Of a stretch of 64,000 bases of DNA, positions 34,032 to 42,092 are shown piece by piece (within the stretch, counting starts at the first letter, position 1; each line of letters opens with the position of its first letter). The position numbers were made by a program, and so were the translations under genes. The stretch spans positions 372,001-436,000 of the forward strand of contig CAWCMK010000003.1 of NCBI GenBank assembly GCA_963796705.1. The letters are read 5' to 3'. Source of the stretch: VRUE01 sp963796705 (GTDB taxonomy: Bacteria; Actinomycetota; Thermoleophilia; Solirubrobacterales; 70-9). The notes under the pieces were generated by a model. The model worked only from the letters and a program-made list of their open reading frames with translations, did not search any database and was not told the origin of the DNA.

Positions 34032-35251
34032 CAGCGCTCGAGCTCCTTCTCATGCGGCCGGTCGGCCCCCTCGCCCGCGACCTCGCCCGCGACCTCGGGC
34101 TCGACCCCGAGCTGGGCGTCACCCTCGCGCGCCGGGTTGGGACGCGGTGCCGCCGGTTGCCCGGCGTAGGCCGCTCCGGCTTCGGCCAGCTCGCGCGCCG
34201 CATCGGGCATCGCCCGCTCCTCGCGCTCGCCTCGGTGCGGCTCGGGGCTGCGCTCATCCACCGCATACCAGCCGGTTTCGCTGTCGAGCACGTAGAGGTT
34301 CTCGTAGAGGCTCTCGAGGGGCGGTTCGGGCGAGGCCTCGGCGAACTCGACCGCCGCACGCACGCTCTCATCGGCCTTAGCGCGGATCTCGGCGACCTCG
34401 CGCTCGCCCAACACGTCCTGCTCGATACAGCGCCGCGCGAAGGTCTCGATCGGGTCTTTCTCGCGCCACTCATCGACCTCGCTGCGCTCGCGGTAGACCT
34501 CCGGGTCGGCCGCCGAGTGACCACGGTAGCGGTAGGTGAAGGCCTCGATCAGGATCGGACTGCGCTCCTCGCGGGCCAGGCGGATGCCCTCGGTGACCGC
34601 CTCGCGGACGGCGATCACATCCATCCCGTCGACTCGCTGGCCGGGGATGCCATAGCCCTCGGCCTTCTGGGAGAGATCGGTCTGGGCCGAGTGCCGCTCG
34701 ACCGAGGTTCCCATCCCATAGAGATTGTTCTCGACCAAAAAGCAGACCGGCAGCCGCCAGAGCGCCGCCAGGTTCATCGTCTCGCCGAAGTTGCCGGTGT
34801 TGGAGGCGCCGTCGCCGAACATGCAGACTGTGACCGCGTCTTCCCCCTTGTACTCGGCGGAGAGGGCGAGGCCGGCGGCGATCGGCAGATTGCCGCCGAC
34901 GATCCCGTAGCCGCCCATGAAGCGTCGCTCGCGGTCGAAGATGTGCATCGAGCCGCCGCGTCCGCCGCTGGTGCCATCGACCCGGCCGAAGAGCTCCGCC
35001 ATCACCCGCCTGGGATCCGTGCCGCGGGCGATCGCATGGCCGTGTGTGCGGTAGGTGCCGATCAGGTAATCGGCCTCGCGCATCACCGAGGTGGTGCCGA
35101 CGATCGTCGCCTCCTCACCGATCGCCAGGTGCAGGAAGCCGCCGGCCCGCGCCCGCTGGTACTGGCGCCCGGCCTCCTCCTCGAAGCGCCGAATCAGGGC
35201 CATCCGCGCGAGCAGCTCGTAACAGGTTGCGGCATCGGGCAGGTTGGCCAT
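34031..35251 (-). CDS. pdhA: Pyruvate dehydrogenase E1 component, alpha subunit
   Basis: 406 aa from ATG 35251, preceded by AAGGTGG; the frame to 35299 is not supported. The thiamine diphosphate-binding motif GDGASNTGNFGETMNLA ends in VENN as expected. Other blocks: FLHLAIGEEATIVGTT, TYRTHGHAIARG, GGRGGSMHIFD and RYRGHSAADPEVYRER. The last ~65 residues (after SPEPPLESLYENLYV) form an unusual acidic, Pro/Ala-rich tail that the family does not normally have. It starts 10 bp after the DsbA-like gene stop. Confidence 0.95.
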   Translation of the reverse strand: MANLPDAATCYELLARMALIRRFEEEAGRQYQRARAGGFLHLAIGEEATIVGTTSVMREADYLIGTYRTHGHAIARGTDPRRVMAELFGRVDGTSGGRGGSMHIFDRERRFMGGYGIVGGNLPIAAGLALSAEYKGEDAVTVCMFGDGASNTGNFGETMNLAALWRLPVCFLVENNLYGMGTSVERHSAQTDLSQKAEGYGIPGQRVDGMDVIAVREAVTEGIRLAREERSPILIEAFTYRYRGHSAADPEVYRERSEVDEWREKDPIETFARRCIEQDVLGEREVAEIRAKADESVRAAVEFAEASPEPPLESLYENLYVLDSETGWYAVDERSPEPHRGEREERAMPDAARELAEAGAAYAGQPAAPRPNPAREGDAQLGVEPEVAGEVAGEGADRPHEKELER

Positions 35252-35261
35252 GGAAGCCACC

Positions 35262-35846
35262 TTAGCTCGCCGCTTCGACCGCCTCCGGCAACCGGTCATC
35301 GCCCCAGAAGACCTGTCCGTCGACGACCAGCGCCGGAACTCCCGTGACCCCCGCGTCGCCCGCCCGCTCGGTCGCCTCGCGCAGCGCCCCCTTGACGGCC
35401 TCGGTGCCGACGGCCTTCATCAGCGCCTTGGGGTGCAGCTCGCAGGCGGCGCCGGCGATCAGCACGTTCTCCGGGTCGCTCAGGTCGCGCCCCGCGGCGA
35501 AGGCCTGGCGAAACGCGGCCAGCGCGAAGGAGATCGTGCGCCCGGTCTGCTTGGCGAAGGTCGCGGCGCGCATCGCAATCAGCGTGTTGCCGGGCCAGGG
35601 CTCGGGCCAGGCGAGCGGAGGCAGGCCGTAATGCGCGGCTCGCAGCTCGACCTCGGCGATCCCCTTCCCGCGCCCCGGGCCGTTGGCCCAGGAATCGCGT
35701 CCGAAGCGCTGGAAGAGGCCACCGAGCAGGATCGGCTGCCACTCGGGCTGCTCAAGGTCGGCCTCGCTGAACAGAGCGCTGATCCGCTCCGCGCTGAGGT
35801 AGGCGTATGGCGATCCGAGGTCGAAGTAAAAGGTCGCTCTGGACAT
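35262..35846 (-). CDS. DsbA-family thioredoxin-fold protein, 2-hydroxychromene-2-carboxylate isomerase-like
   Basis: A 194-aa protein of the kappa-GST/HCCA isomerase subgroup: the N-terminal FYFDLGSPYAYLSAERI strand-turn with Ser in the active-site position (no CxxC), NTLIAMRAATFAKQTG and a cis-Pro loop in GVTGVPALVVDGQVFWG. Family members use glutathione-like thiols to isomerise aromatic or other substrates; the substrate here is unknown. It is wedged between E3 (119-bp gap) and E1 alpha (10-bp gap) in the same direction, so it is probably co-transcribed with the PDH genes. Confidence 0.88.
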   Translation of the reverse strand: MSRATFYFDLGSPYAYLSAERISALFSEADLEQPEWQPILLGGLFQRFGRDSWANGPGRGKGIAEVELRAAHYGLPPLAWPEPWPGNTLIAMRAATFAKQTGRTISFALAAFRQAFAAGRDLSDPENVLIAGAACELHPKALMKAVGTEAVKGALREATERAGDAGVTGVPALVVDGQVFWGDDRLPEAVEAAS

Positions 35847-35965
35847 CCTGGTCTGCGGAAATCAAGCAGATCGCCAGATGCGGCGCACCGAGGGAGGGCA
35901 AACATGCGGCGCCCTCGCCGCTCGAAGGGTCGAGGTTCCAAGGAGACCCCGAGTGCAGGAAGTGC

Positions 35966-37333
35966 TCAGGCGTGGATCGCCCACCCCTCCACGGCCCGCG
36001 CCGCTTCTGGGATCGCCTCGGAGATCGTCGGGTGGGGGTGGATGATCCGGGCCAGCTCCTGGTAGCCACCCTCGAGCGCCATCACCGCGACCAGCTCGGC
36101 GATCATGTCGCAGGCGCGGTTGCCGACCACGTGGGCGCCGAGGATCTCGCCATACCTGGAGTCGACGACGAGCTTGACGAGGCCGTCTTTGTCGTCGTAG
36201 ACGGTGGCGCCACCAACGCCCCCCAGCTTCAGCTTGCCAACCCTGACGTCATGGCCGGCGTGCCTCGCCGCCGCCTCGGTGAGGCCGACGCTGGCGACCT
36301 GCGGATGGCAGAAGGTAGCCCCGGCGACGAGCGCCTGATCGACCGGTTGGGTCTCGACGCCGGCCGCGTGCTCGACCGCGACGATACCCTCCTCAGAGGC
36401 CTTGTGGGCGAGTGCCTTGGCACCCGTGAGATCGCCGATCGCATAGACCTTCGGATTGGACGTCCGCTGGTAGGAGTCGACCTTCAGCTTGCCGTTCTCC
36501 TCCAGCTCGACCCCAGCCTCACCCAACCCGAGACCCTCGGCGTCTGGGGCGCGACCGCCGGCGATGCAGAGGTGGTCGACCTCGGCCCGCTCGCCGCCGT
36601 AGGCGAAGCTGACCGATGCCTCGCCCGTTTCGACGCCCTCCACCGGGGCACCCGTGGAGATTGTGATCCCCCCCTTCTTGAAGGCCCGTTCGACGACCCT
36701 GGCCATGTCCTTGTCCTCGGCGGGGAGGATCTGGTCGAGCATCTCGATCAGCAGCACCTCGGTCCCGAAGCGCGCATAGGCGGAGGCGATCTCTGACCCC
36801 GAGGCCCCGGCCCCGACCACCGCGATCCGCCGCGGTTGCTCGGGCAGCGACCAGGCGCCCCAGGTATCGAGGACGCGGCCGCCGAACTGGACGCCGGGGA
36901 TCGGCAGCGGCACCGAGCCGGTCGCGAGGATCACCGCCTGCGCCGCATAGACCTCGTTGCCGACCCTGACGTCCGCCTCGCTCGTCAGCGAGGCGTTCCC
37001 CTCGATCAGCGTCACCTTGTTTTTGTCCCAGAGCATCCTGACCCCGCTCGAGAGAGACTCCGAGACCGCGGCGCGCCGAGCGCCGAGCGCCTCCCAATCG
37101 AGCGAGATTCCCTCGGCGACGATGCCCAGCTCGGCCCCCGCGCGCGCCTGGTCGTAGATCTCCGCCGTGCGCAGCACGGTCTTCGCCGGGATGCAGGCGT
37201 AGTTGAGGCAGCGACCCCCCGGCTTGTCGCGCTCGATGACCGCCGTTTTCCTGCCGAGCTGCGCAGCGCGGATGGCGGCGACGTAGCCGCCGGGCCCGCC
37301 GCCGACAACGATCACATCAAAGGAGTCGGCCAC
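35966..37333 (-). CDS. lpdA: Dihydrolipoyl dehydrogenase (E3)
   Basis: A 455-aa FAD/NAD disulfide oxidoreductase: FAD site VIVVGGGPGGYVAAIRAAQLG, redox disulfide in GGRCLNYACIPAK (Cx4C), NAD-site IAVVGAGASGSEIASAYARFG, FAD-side YAIGDLTGAKALAHKA and the catalytic HPHPTISE near the C-terminus. It reoxidises the lipoyl arm of E2 and makes NADH. It heads the PDH block on this strand and starts 31 bp downstream of a small membrane-protein gene. Confidence 0.96.
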   Translation of the reverse strand: MADSFDVIVVGGGPGGYVAAIRAAQLGRKTAVIERDKPGGRCLNYACIPAKTVLRTAEIYDQARAGAELGIVAEGISLDWEALGARRAAVSESLSSGVRMLWDKNKVTLIEGNASLTSEADVRVGNEVYAAQAVILATGSVPLPIPGVQFGGRVLDTWGAWSLPEQPRRIAVVGAGASGSEIASAYARFGTEVLLIEMLDQILPAEDKDMARVVERAFKKGGITISTGAPVEGVETGEASVSFAYGGERAEVDHLCIAGGRAPDAEGLGLGEAGVELEENGKLKVDSYQRTSNPKVYAIGDLTGAKALAHKASEEGIVAVEHAAGVETQPVDQALVAGATFCHPQVASVGLTEAAARHAGHDVRVGKLKLGGVGGATVYDDKDGLVKLVVDSRYGEILGAHVVGNRACDMIAELVAVMALEGGYQELARIIHPHPTISEAIPEAARAVEGWAIHA

Positions 37334-37364
37334 GGCCTGAGCCTATAGAACAGCCGGCGCTTGC

Positions 37365-37868
37365 CTATTTGCGTTCGGGCATCTGGATCCGGGCCATCGC
37401 CTTGACCATGAAGAAGAAGAGGGTGCCGGCGACGGCCAGCAGCCCCAGGGTCGCGGCGAACTGAGCGACGCTCGTCGCCTGCACGGCGAGCCCGAAGACC
37501 GCGCTGAAGATCAGGAAGACCAGCAGCAGCTGGAAGCCGAGGACCGCCCAGTAGCGAGCGCGCCACATCCCCCAGGCCATAATCCCCATCAGCGCCGCCG
37601 GGGCGAGGACCTGCGCGAGCTTCGGTTTTTCACCGTCCACGTGCACACCCGCCAGGTAGCCGGCGAGGATCGATACGGCCAAAAGGCCCGAGAGCACGGC
37701 ACCGATCGTCACCACGCGCGGGCGCTCCCCCTCGCCCAGCGGATCCAGTGCTTCGCGCGCGGCCTGGTTTCGCTCCTCGGCCTGCGCGTAGCCCCGCTCC
37801 ATGCGCTCGCGCATCGACTGACGCGCGCCGGCGCGGCGCTCCTTGCGCTTTTGCGGGCGCTCAGCCAC
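37365..37868 (-). CDS. Small membrane protein of unknown function
   Basis: About 167 aa from GTG 37868, which overlaps the thiE stop (37861) by 8 bp; a longer frame to 37922 lies inside thiE. The N-terminal ~50 residues are Arg/Lys/Glu-rich and probably helical (RMERGYAQAEERNQAAREAL), followed by three or four membrane segments (VVTIGAVLSGLLAVSILAGYL). The end ARIQMPERK is cytoplasmic. No family recognised. The overlap suggests coupling to thiE. Confidence 0.72.
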   Translation of the reverse strand: MAERPQKRKERRAGARQSMRERMERGYAQAEERNQAAREALDPLGEGERPRVVTIGAVLSGLLAVSILAGYLAGVHVDGEKPKLAQVLAPAALMGIMAWGMWRARYWAVLGFQLLLVFLIFSAVFGLAVQATSVAQFAATLGLLAVAGTLFFFMVKAMARIQMPERK

Positions 37869-38544
37869 CGGGTGCCCTCCCCGGCTCGCCGAGGGCCGCC
37901 CGCAGGGATTCGGCAGCCGCACCCGGCGCCTGCGCGTCGCGGATCGCCCTGACGACGCCGAGTCGCTCGGCGCCGGCCGCGACCACCTGCGGGGCGTTGG
38001 ACGGGTTGATTCCCCCGATCGCGAAGAACGGGTGGGGGGCGCTGATCGAGGCGTGCCTGACCAGCTCCAGGCCGACAGCGGGCCGTCCCGCTTTGGTCGG
38101 CGTCTCCCAGACCGGGCCGACGCTGATGTAGTCGACCGGCAGCTCCTTGGAGGCGGCGAGCTGCGCCTCGGAGTGCGTCGAGTGACCGATGATCGCCTCC
38201 GGGCCGAGGATCTCGCGCGCCCGCGCGGGAGAGCTGTCCTCCTGACCGACGTGAACCCCGTCGGCGTGACAGGCCTTGGCCAGCTCGGGATCGTCGTTGA
38301 CGACGAAGAGGGCGCTGTAGGTGTCGCAGAGGCGACGAAATGTGAGTGCCGCCAGCTCGATCTCGCGCGGCGGCAACTCCTTCTCGCGCAGCTGGACGAT
38401 GTCGACGCCGCCGCTCAGGGCCGCCCGCAGCAGCGCCTCGGGGTCACGGTCGTCGGGCTGGGCGTCGCAGATGAAATACAGGCGCGCGGTGCGCAGCCGC
38501 TCGCGGCGCAGCGGTCCGATCGCCTCTGGAGGTGCCAGGGTCAT
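37861..38544 (-). CDS. thiE: Thiamine phosphate synthase
   Basis: It couples the thiazole and pyrimidine halves to make thiamine phosphate. A 227-aa TIM-barrel protein with LYFICDAQ, GGVDIVQLREKE (pyrimidine binding), FVVNDDPELAKACHADGVHVGQED (Mg-pyrophosphate), IGHSTHSEAQ, YISVGPVWETPTKAG and FAIGGINPSN. ATG 38544 is chosen because family homology starts nearby; its AAGAAGG lies immediately before the ATG, closer than usual. Longer frames run into thiO on the other strand. It is divergent from the TPP-riboswitch-controlled thiO. Confidence 0.93.
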   Translation of the reverse strand: MTLAPPEAIGPLRRERLRTARLYFICDAQPDDRDPEALLRAALSGGVDIVQLREKELPPREIELAALTFRRLCDTYSALFVVNDDPELAKACHADGVHVGQEDSSPARAREILGPEAIIGHSTHSEAQLAASKELPVDYISVGPVWETPTKAGRPAVGLELVRHASISAPHPFFAIGGINPSNAPQVVAAGAERLGVVRAIRDAQAPGAAAESLRAALGEPGRAPGG

Positions 38545-38599
38545 CCTTCTTTTGATTATGGCCTGCCGCGGTGCTCCGGCGGGTAGGATCAGAGTCGTA

Positions 38600-38680
38600 A
38601 CGGGAGCCCGCGAGGGCTGAGAGGGTGGCAGCGAGGTCACCGACCGTCTGACCTGATCCGGGTAATGCCGGCGGAGGCAG
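38600..38680 (+). promoter_or_regulatory. TPP riboswitch (THI element)
   Basis: Classical thi-box parts in order: CGGGAGCCC-GCGA-GGGCTGAGAGGG (P1/P2 with the CTGAGA pyrimidine-sensor core, 38616-38624), a spacer, then ACCTGATCCGGGTAATGCCG (38651-38670; the pyrophosphate sensor of P4/P5) and GGCGGAGG closing P1. It lies 80 bp upstream of thiO. The 3' strand GGCGGAGG includes the GGAGG that serves as thiO's ribosome-binding site, so thiamine diphosphate binding should hide it and repress translation. Confidence 0.93.
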
Positions 38681-38682
38681 AA

Positions 38683-39810
38683 TTGTCCGAGAAGCGCAGT
38701 TTCGATGCGGTCATAGTTGGAGGCGGGGTCATCGGCCTCTCCTGCGCCTGGCGACTGGCGCGGGCCGGGGCGGCAGTCGCGGTGCTCGACCGGTGCTGCC
38801 CACCGGCGGGCGCCACGCGGGTCGCCGCCGGGATGCTGGCGCCGGTCGGTGAGCTGACATTCGGCGAGCCGCAGCTGCTGGAGCTGACGCTGCGCGCCGC
38901 CGAGCTCTACCCCGCCTTTGTAGAGGAGCTCGAGTCCAGCAGCGGCATCTCGACCGGGTACCGCGCCGCCGGTGCCCTGCACATCGCCCTTGACCGCGAC
39001 GAGGCCGCACAGTTGCGTCGCGTCCACGACCTCCAGCGCAGCCTCGGCCTCGCCGCCGAGTTGCTGGCCCCCGGGGCCTGTCGAGAACTCGAGCCGGGGC
39101 TCGCTCCATCACTTGCCGGCGGAGTCCACGCGCCCGGCGAGGCCTCGATCGATCCGCGGGCGCTGAGCGAGGCGCTGCTGGCGGCGCTCGCGGAGGAGGG
39201 GGCCGAGGTGCGCTGCGGCGCCGCGGCTGCGGTGGTCGAGGGGATTCAAAACCGGGGCCGCTTGAGCGGTGTCCGCACCGCAGGGCGCGAAGAGTTGGGC
39301 GCGGCGACCGTGGTCCTGGCGAGCGGTGCCTGGTCGGGAGCTGCCGGCTGGCTGCCCGAGGAGGCGCGCCCGCCCGTGCGGCCGGTCAAGGGCCAGATCC
39401 TCGAGCTGCGCCCGGCGGGGGGCGTCGGCGATGCACCCTGCGGCCGGATCATCGCCTCCGAGCGCGTCTATTTGGTGCCGCGCCCGGACGGGCGGCTGAT
39501 CGCCGGCGCCACGGTGGAGGAGCAGGGCTTTGACACCGCGGTCACGGCGGGCGGCCTCCACGAGTTGCTGCGCGAGGCCTACCGCCTGCTGCCCGAGGTT
39601 GCGGAGCTCGAGTTGGTCGAGGCGATGGCCTCGCTGCGACCCGGCACCCCCGACAACCTGCCGCTCGTCGGCCCGGCGCCGCTCGAGGGACTGATCTGGG
39701 CCACCGGCCACTACCGTAACGGGATCCTGATGGCCCCGCTGGCGGCCGCGAGGATCGCCGCCCTGCTGAGCGGCGCCGCGGTCAGCCCGGTGGCGGGGGT
39801 GATGCCGTGA
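38683..39810 (+). CDS. thiO: Glycine oxidase ThiO
   Basis: An FAD-dependent amine oxidase that makes the dehydroglycine used for the thiazole ring: AVIVGGGVIGLSCAWRLARA (FAD), TRVAAGMLAPVGELTFGEP, VHAPGEASIDPRALSEALL, VYLVPRPDGRLIAGATVEEQ and TGHYRNGILMAPLAA, all typical of ThiO. TTG at 38683 is preferred because GGAGG (38672-38676) lies six bases upstream; the in-frame ATG at 38665 is inside the riboswitch pairing region (GGTAATGCC). 375 aa. It overlaps thiSG by 4 bp. Confidence 0.92.
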   Translation: MSEKRSFDAVIVGGGVIGLSCAWRLARAGAAVAVLDRCCPPAGATRVAAGMLAPVGELTFGEPQLLELTLRAAELYPAFVEELESSSGISTGYRAAGALHIALDRDEAAQLRRVHDLQRSLGLAAELLAPGACRELEPGLAPSLAGGVHAPGEASIDPRALSEALLAALAEEGAEVRCGAAAAVVEGIQNRGRLSGVRTAGREELGAATVVLASGAWSGAAGWLPEEARPPVRPVKGQILELRPAGGVGDAPCGRIIASERVYLVPRPDGRLIAGATVEEQGFDTAVTAGGLHELLREAYRLLPEVAELELVEAMASLRPGTPDNLPLVGPAPLEGLIWATGHYRNGILMAPLAAARIAALLSGAAVSPVAGVMP

Positions 39811-40808
39811 GGATCGAGCTGAACGGTGAGCCCTGCGAGCTGCAGGACGGGGCGACGCTTCTGGACGCGGTCAGGGCGAAGCTCGGCTCGCCGCCGCCGG
39901 CGGGGGTCCGGGGAACCGCGGTTGCGCTCGAGGGCGAGGTGGTGCCGCGCGGCGAGTGGCACTCAACCGGGCTGCTCGACGGCAACCGGGTCGAGGTGCT
40001 GGCCGCGATCGGGGGCGGCGCCGCCGATGCGAGCGATTCTGACCCGTGGGAGCTGGGGGGCCGCGAGTGGTCCTCGCGCCTGATCGCGGGCACCGGCGGA
40101 TTCCGCTCGCTGGAGCAGATGGAGGAGGCGCTGGCTGCCTCCGGGGCCGAGATCGTGACGGTCGCCCTGCGCCGTGTCGATCCGGCCGCCAGGGGGTCGG
40201 TCCTCGAGGTGATCGACGGGCTCGGGCTCTTTGCCCTGCCAAACACCGCCGGCTGCTTCACGGCCCGCGACGCGGTGCGCACCGCCCGGCTCGCCAAAGA
40301 GGGCTTCGGGACCGACTGGATCAAGCTCGAGGTGATCGGCGATGACCGCACCCTCTATCCCGACGCGCTCGAGCTGCTCGCGGCCGCGGAGACGCTGGTC
40401 GCGGAGGGCTTCACCGTGCTCCCCTACACCAACGACGATCCGATCCTCGCCCGCCGCCTTGAGGACGTCGGCTGCGCAGCTGTGATGCCACTCGGCGCGC
40501 CGATCGGCTCCGGCGCCGGGATCAACAACCCCTACAACCTGGCGATCATCGCCGAGGGCGCCGGCGTGCCGGTGATCCTCGACGCCGGCGTGGGAACCGC
40601 CTCCGATGCGGCGCGGGCGATGGAGCTCGGCTGTTCGGCCGTGATGGCGGCCAGCTCGATCTTCGGCGCTGAGGATCCCGCGGCGATGGCTCTTGCTCTG
40701 CGGCTCGGTGTCGAGGCGGGCCGCGCCGCCCACGGCGCGGGCCGCATCCCACGCCGCACCCACGCCGAGGCCTCGACTCCCGAGCGGGGCCTGCCCGAGC
40801 TTTCCTGA
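39807..40808 (+). CDS. thiSG: ThiS-ThiG fusion (sulfur carrier plus thiazole synthase)
   Basis: Residues 1-~70 are a ThiS-like ubiquitin fold (MRIELNGEPCELQDGATLLD ... NRVEVLAAIGGGAADAS), in which the GG that must carry the thiocarboxylate is internal at ~70-72. From ~80 to 333 is ThiG: SRLIAGTGGFRSLEQMEEAL, FALPNTAGCFTARDAVRTAR, TDWIKLEVIGDDRTLYPD (Schiff-base Lys), LPYTNDDPILARRLED, MPLGAPIGSGAGINNPYN and VILDAGVGTASDAARAMEL. The GTG start overlaps the thiO stop by 4 bp. Fusions of this type are annotated in other bacteria. Confidence 0.95.
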   Translation: MRIELNGEPCELQDGATLLDAVRAKLGSPPPAGVRGTAVALEGEVVPRGEWHSTGLLDGNRVEVLAAIGGGAADASDSDPWELGGREWSSRLIAGTGGFRSLEQMEEALAASGAEIVTVALRRVDPAARGSVLEVIDGLGLFALPNTAGCFTARDAVRTARLAKEGFGTDWIKLEVIGDDRTLYPDALELLAAAETLVAEGFTVLPYTNDDPILARRLEDVGCAAVMPLGAPIGSGAGINNPYNLAIIAEGAGVPVILDAGVGTASDAARAMELGCSAVMAASSIFGAEDPAAMALALRLGVEAGRAAHGAGRIPRRTHAEASTPERGLPELS

Positions 40809-40838
40809 GCGCTGCGCGGCAACTACCATGGGCCCCTC

Positions 40839-40880
40839 GCCCCTGTAGCTCAGTTGGTTAGAGCGGCGGCCTTTTAAGCC
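40839..40880 (+). repeat. Left 42-bp direct repeat: 5' half of tRNA-Lys(TTT), attL
   Basis: Identical over 42 bp to 52369-52410, the first 42 bases of the complete tRNA-Lys gene: acceptor 5' strand, D arm and the anticodon stem-loop through the 3' side's first GCC. After 40880 the sequence is unrelated to a tRNA, so this copy is not functional. It marks the left boundary of an 11.6-kb insertion. Confidence 0.9.
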
Positions 40881-40899
40881 TCACGCAAAAACCATGACT

Positions 40900-40919
40900 T
40901 TCGGCTCTATAGAGCCGAA
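40900..40919. repeat. 20-bp perfect palindrome near the element's left end
   Basis: TTCGGCTCTATAGAGCCGAA is a perfect palindrome 20 bp inside attL. Its right arm TAGAGCCGAA also occurs as 52348-52357, eleven bases before attR, in the same orientation. The shared 10-mer at both ends suggests arm-type recombinase or excisionase sites; a terminator-like role is also possible. Confidence 0.55.
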
Positions 40920-41195
40920 TTAGCCACTTCCCTCAGGATTGTAAATCGGCTTCGCTCAGGCACGATTCAACTCGGTTTGGGCAGCGAGAACGGTCCGCTG
41001 CCCAATCAAAACGGCGGATGGCAGGGTCCGGAAATAGTTCCGCAGTTGAAGAGCGTGCGTATGCGCAGGCGCACCGGCCTCCGCCCTGGGTTGGTCGCAT
41101 GAGTCCGCACCGGATTGCCCTTCGTTGCTAGGCGACGCCCGGTCGTTCTCGAACACGGACGTTTGAGACTCCCCGGGCGGTTTGGGAGCATTCAG

Positions 41196-42092
41196 ATGAG
41201 GGGCCATCTCGCGAAAATCACATTTTCGGGGGGAAGTCGTTTCTTTCCATCGCAGCCTGGCGACCGCCATGACCACGGATTCGATTCGTACGATGCCTTC
41301 CTCGTGAACGCACCGCAGCCCGATCCCTTCAAACCTGCGCCCGATCAAACCTTCTCCAAGGGGGAGGTCAACCGGGCTGGCCAGCTGCTTCGCACCTTCT
41401 TCCACACCGCCCGCAAAGAACCAGACATTCCCCTCTGGGAGGAATGGGACTCGGACGAGGTCGTCAGGGCACTCGAAGCCGTCACTTGGTGGAAAGGACT
41501 GCACGCCCGTCCACTCAGCCGGACCGCAGCGGGACTGCGCTACCACGCCCGAGAGGAGGGCGGGGCGCTCGACGGGAAGATCGACGTGACCCAGCGACTG
41601 AAGAAACGCGACACGATCATCGACAAGCTTGAGCGTTTTCCGAAGATGGACCTGACACAGATGCATGACATCGGCGGCGTCAGGACTCGGCTGCCCACGC
41701 TGGAGTGCGTGCAGGCAACGAGCCGGCGCCTTCGGAAGACCTGGAAAGTCTCGAAGACCCGCGACTACATCGAGAATCCGAAAGACACCGGCTACCGGGC
41801 CATCCACCACGACGTTCGGAAAAACGGGCGGATGATCGAGGTCCAGCTTCGGACCTTCCGCCAGGACGCCTGGGCTAACCAGGTAGAGGACGATGGAAGA
41901 TCGCTCGGGACCGGTTACAAGTTCGGCTTCGGCGCCGACGATATTCACGCCTACTATCGGGTCGTCGGCGAGGTCTTCTGGCGCCAGGATGCCAATCTGC
42001 CGATCGATGACGAGCTCACAGAGGAGTTGAGGGCTCAATATGCAAAGATCAGGGACGTCTTGAAGCGACAGTCTTCCGGGGGGACTAAATGA
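41196..42092 (+). CDS. RelA/SpoT-domain nucleotide synthetase (candidate toxSAS toxin)
   Basis: 298 aa from ATG 41196 with GGGAG 7 bases upstream (a frame to a TTG at 41115 is less likely). Residues ~130-225 hold the ppGpp-synthetase fold: RLKKRDTIIDKL (G-loop side), MHDIGGVRTRL (Mg-binding Asp), RDYIENPKDTGYRAIHH (Tyr that stacks on nucleotide) and IEVQLRT. There is no HD hydrolase, TGS or ACT domain, so it is a single-domain synthetase with ~130 extra N-terminal residues. Such proteins make (p)ppGpp or, as toxSAS toxins, modify adenosine nucleotides or tRNA. It overlaps a small gene by 4 bp (ATGA), the classic toxin-antitoxin layout. Confidence 0.87.
   Translation: MRGHLAKITFSGGSRFFPSQPGDRHDHGFDSYDAFLVNAPQPDPFKPAPDQTFSKGEVNRAGQLLRTFFHTARKEPDIPLWEEWDSDEVVRALEAVTWWKGLHARPLSRTAAGLRYHAREEGGALDGKIDVTQRLKKRDTIIDKLERFPKMDLTQMHDIGGVRTRLPTLECVQATSRRLRKTWKVSKTRDYIENPKDTGYRAIHHDVRKNGRMIEVQLRTFRQDAWANQVEDDGRSLGTGYKFGFGADDIHAYYRVVGEVFWRQDANLPIDDELTEELRAQYAKIRDVLKRQSSGGTK

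Noticed and set aside
38665..38682. ATG at 38665 as the thiO start
   Set aside because: It lies in the riboswitch pyrophosphate-sensor region (GGTAATGCC) and has no ribosome-binding site; TTG 38683 has GGAGG at proper spacing.
40956..42038. Long minus-strand open frame opposite the RelA/SpoT-domain gene
   Set aside because: It is the antisense shadow of a gene with clear domain motifs and has no recognisable family content.
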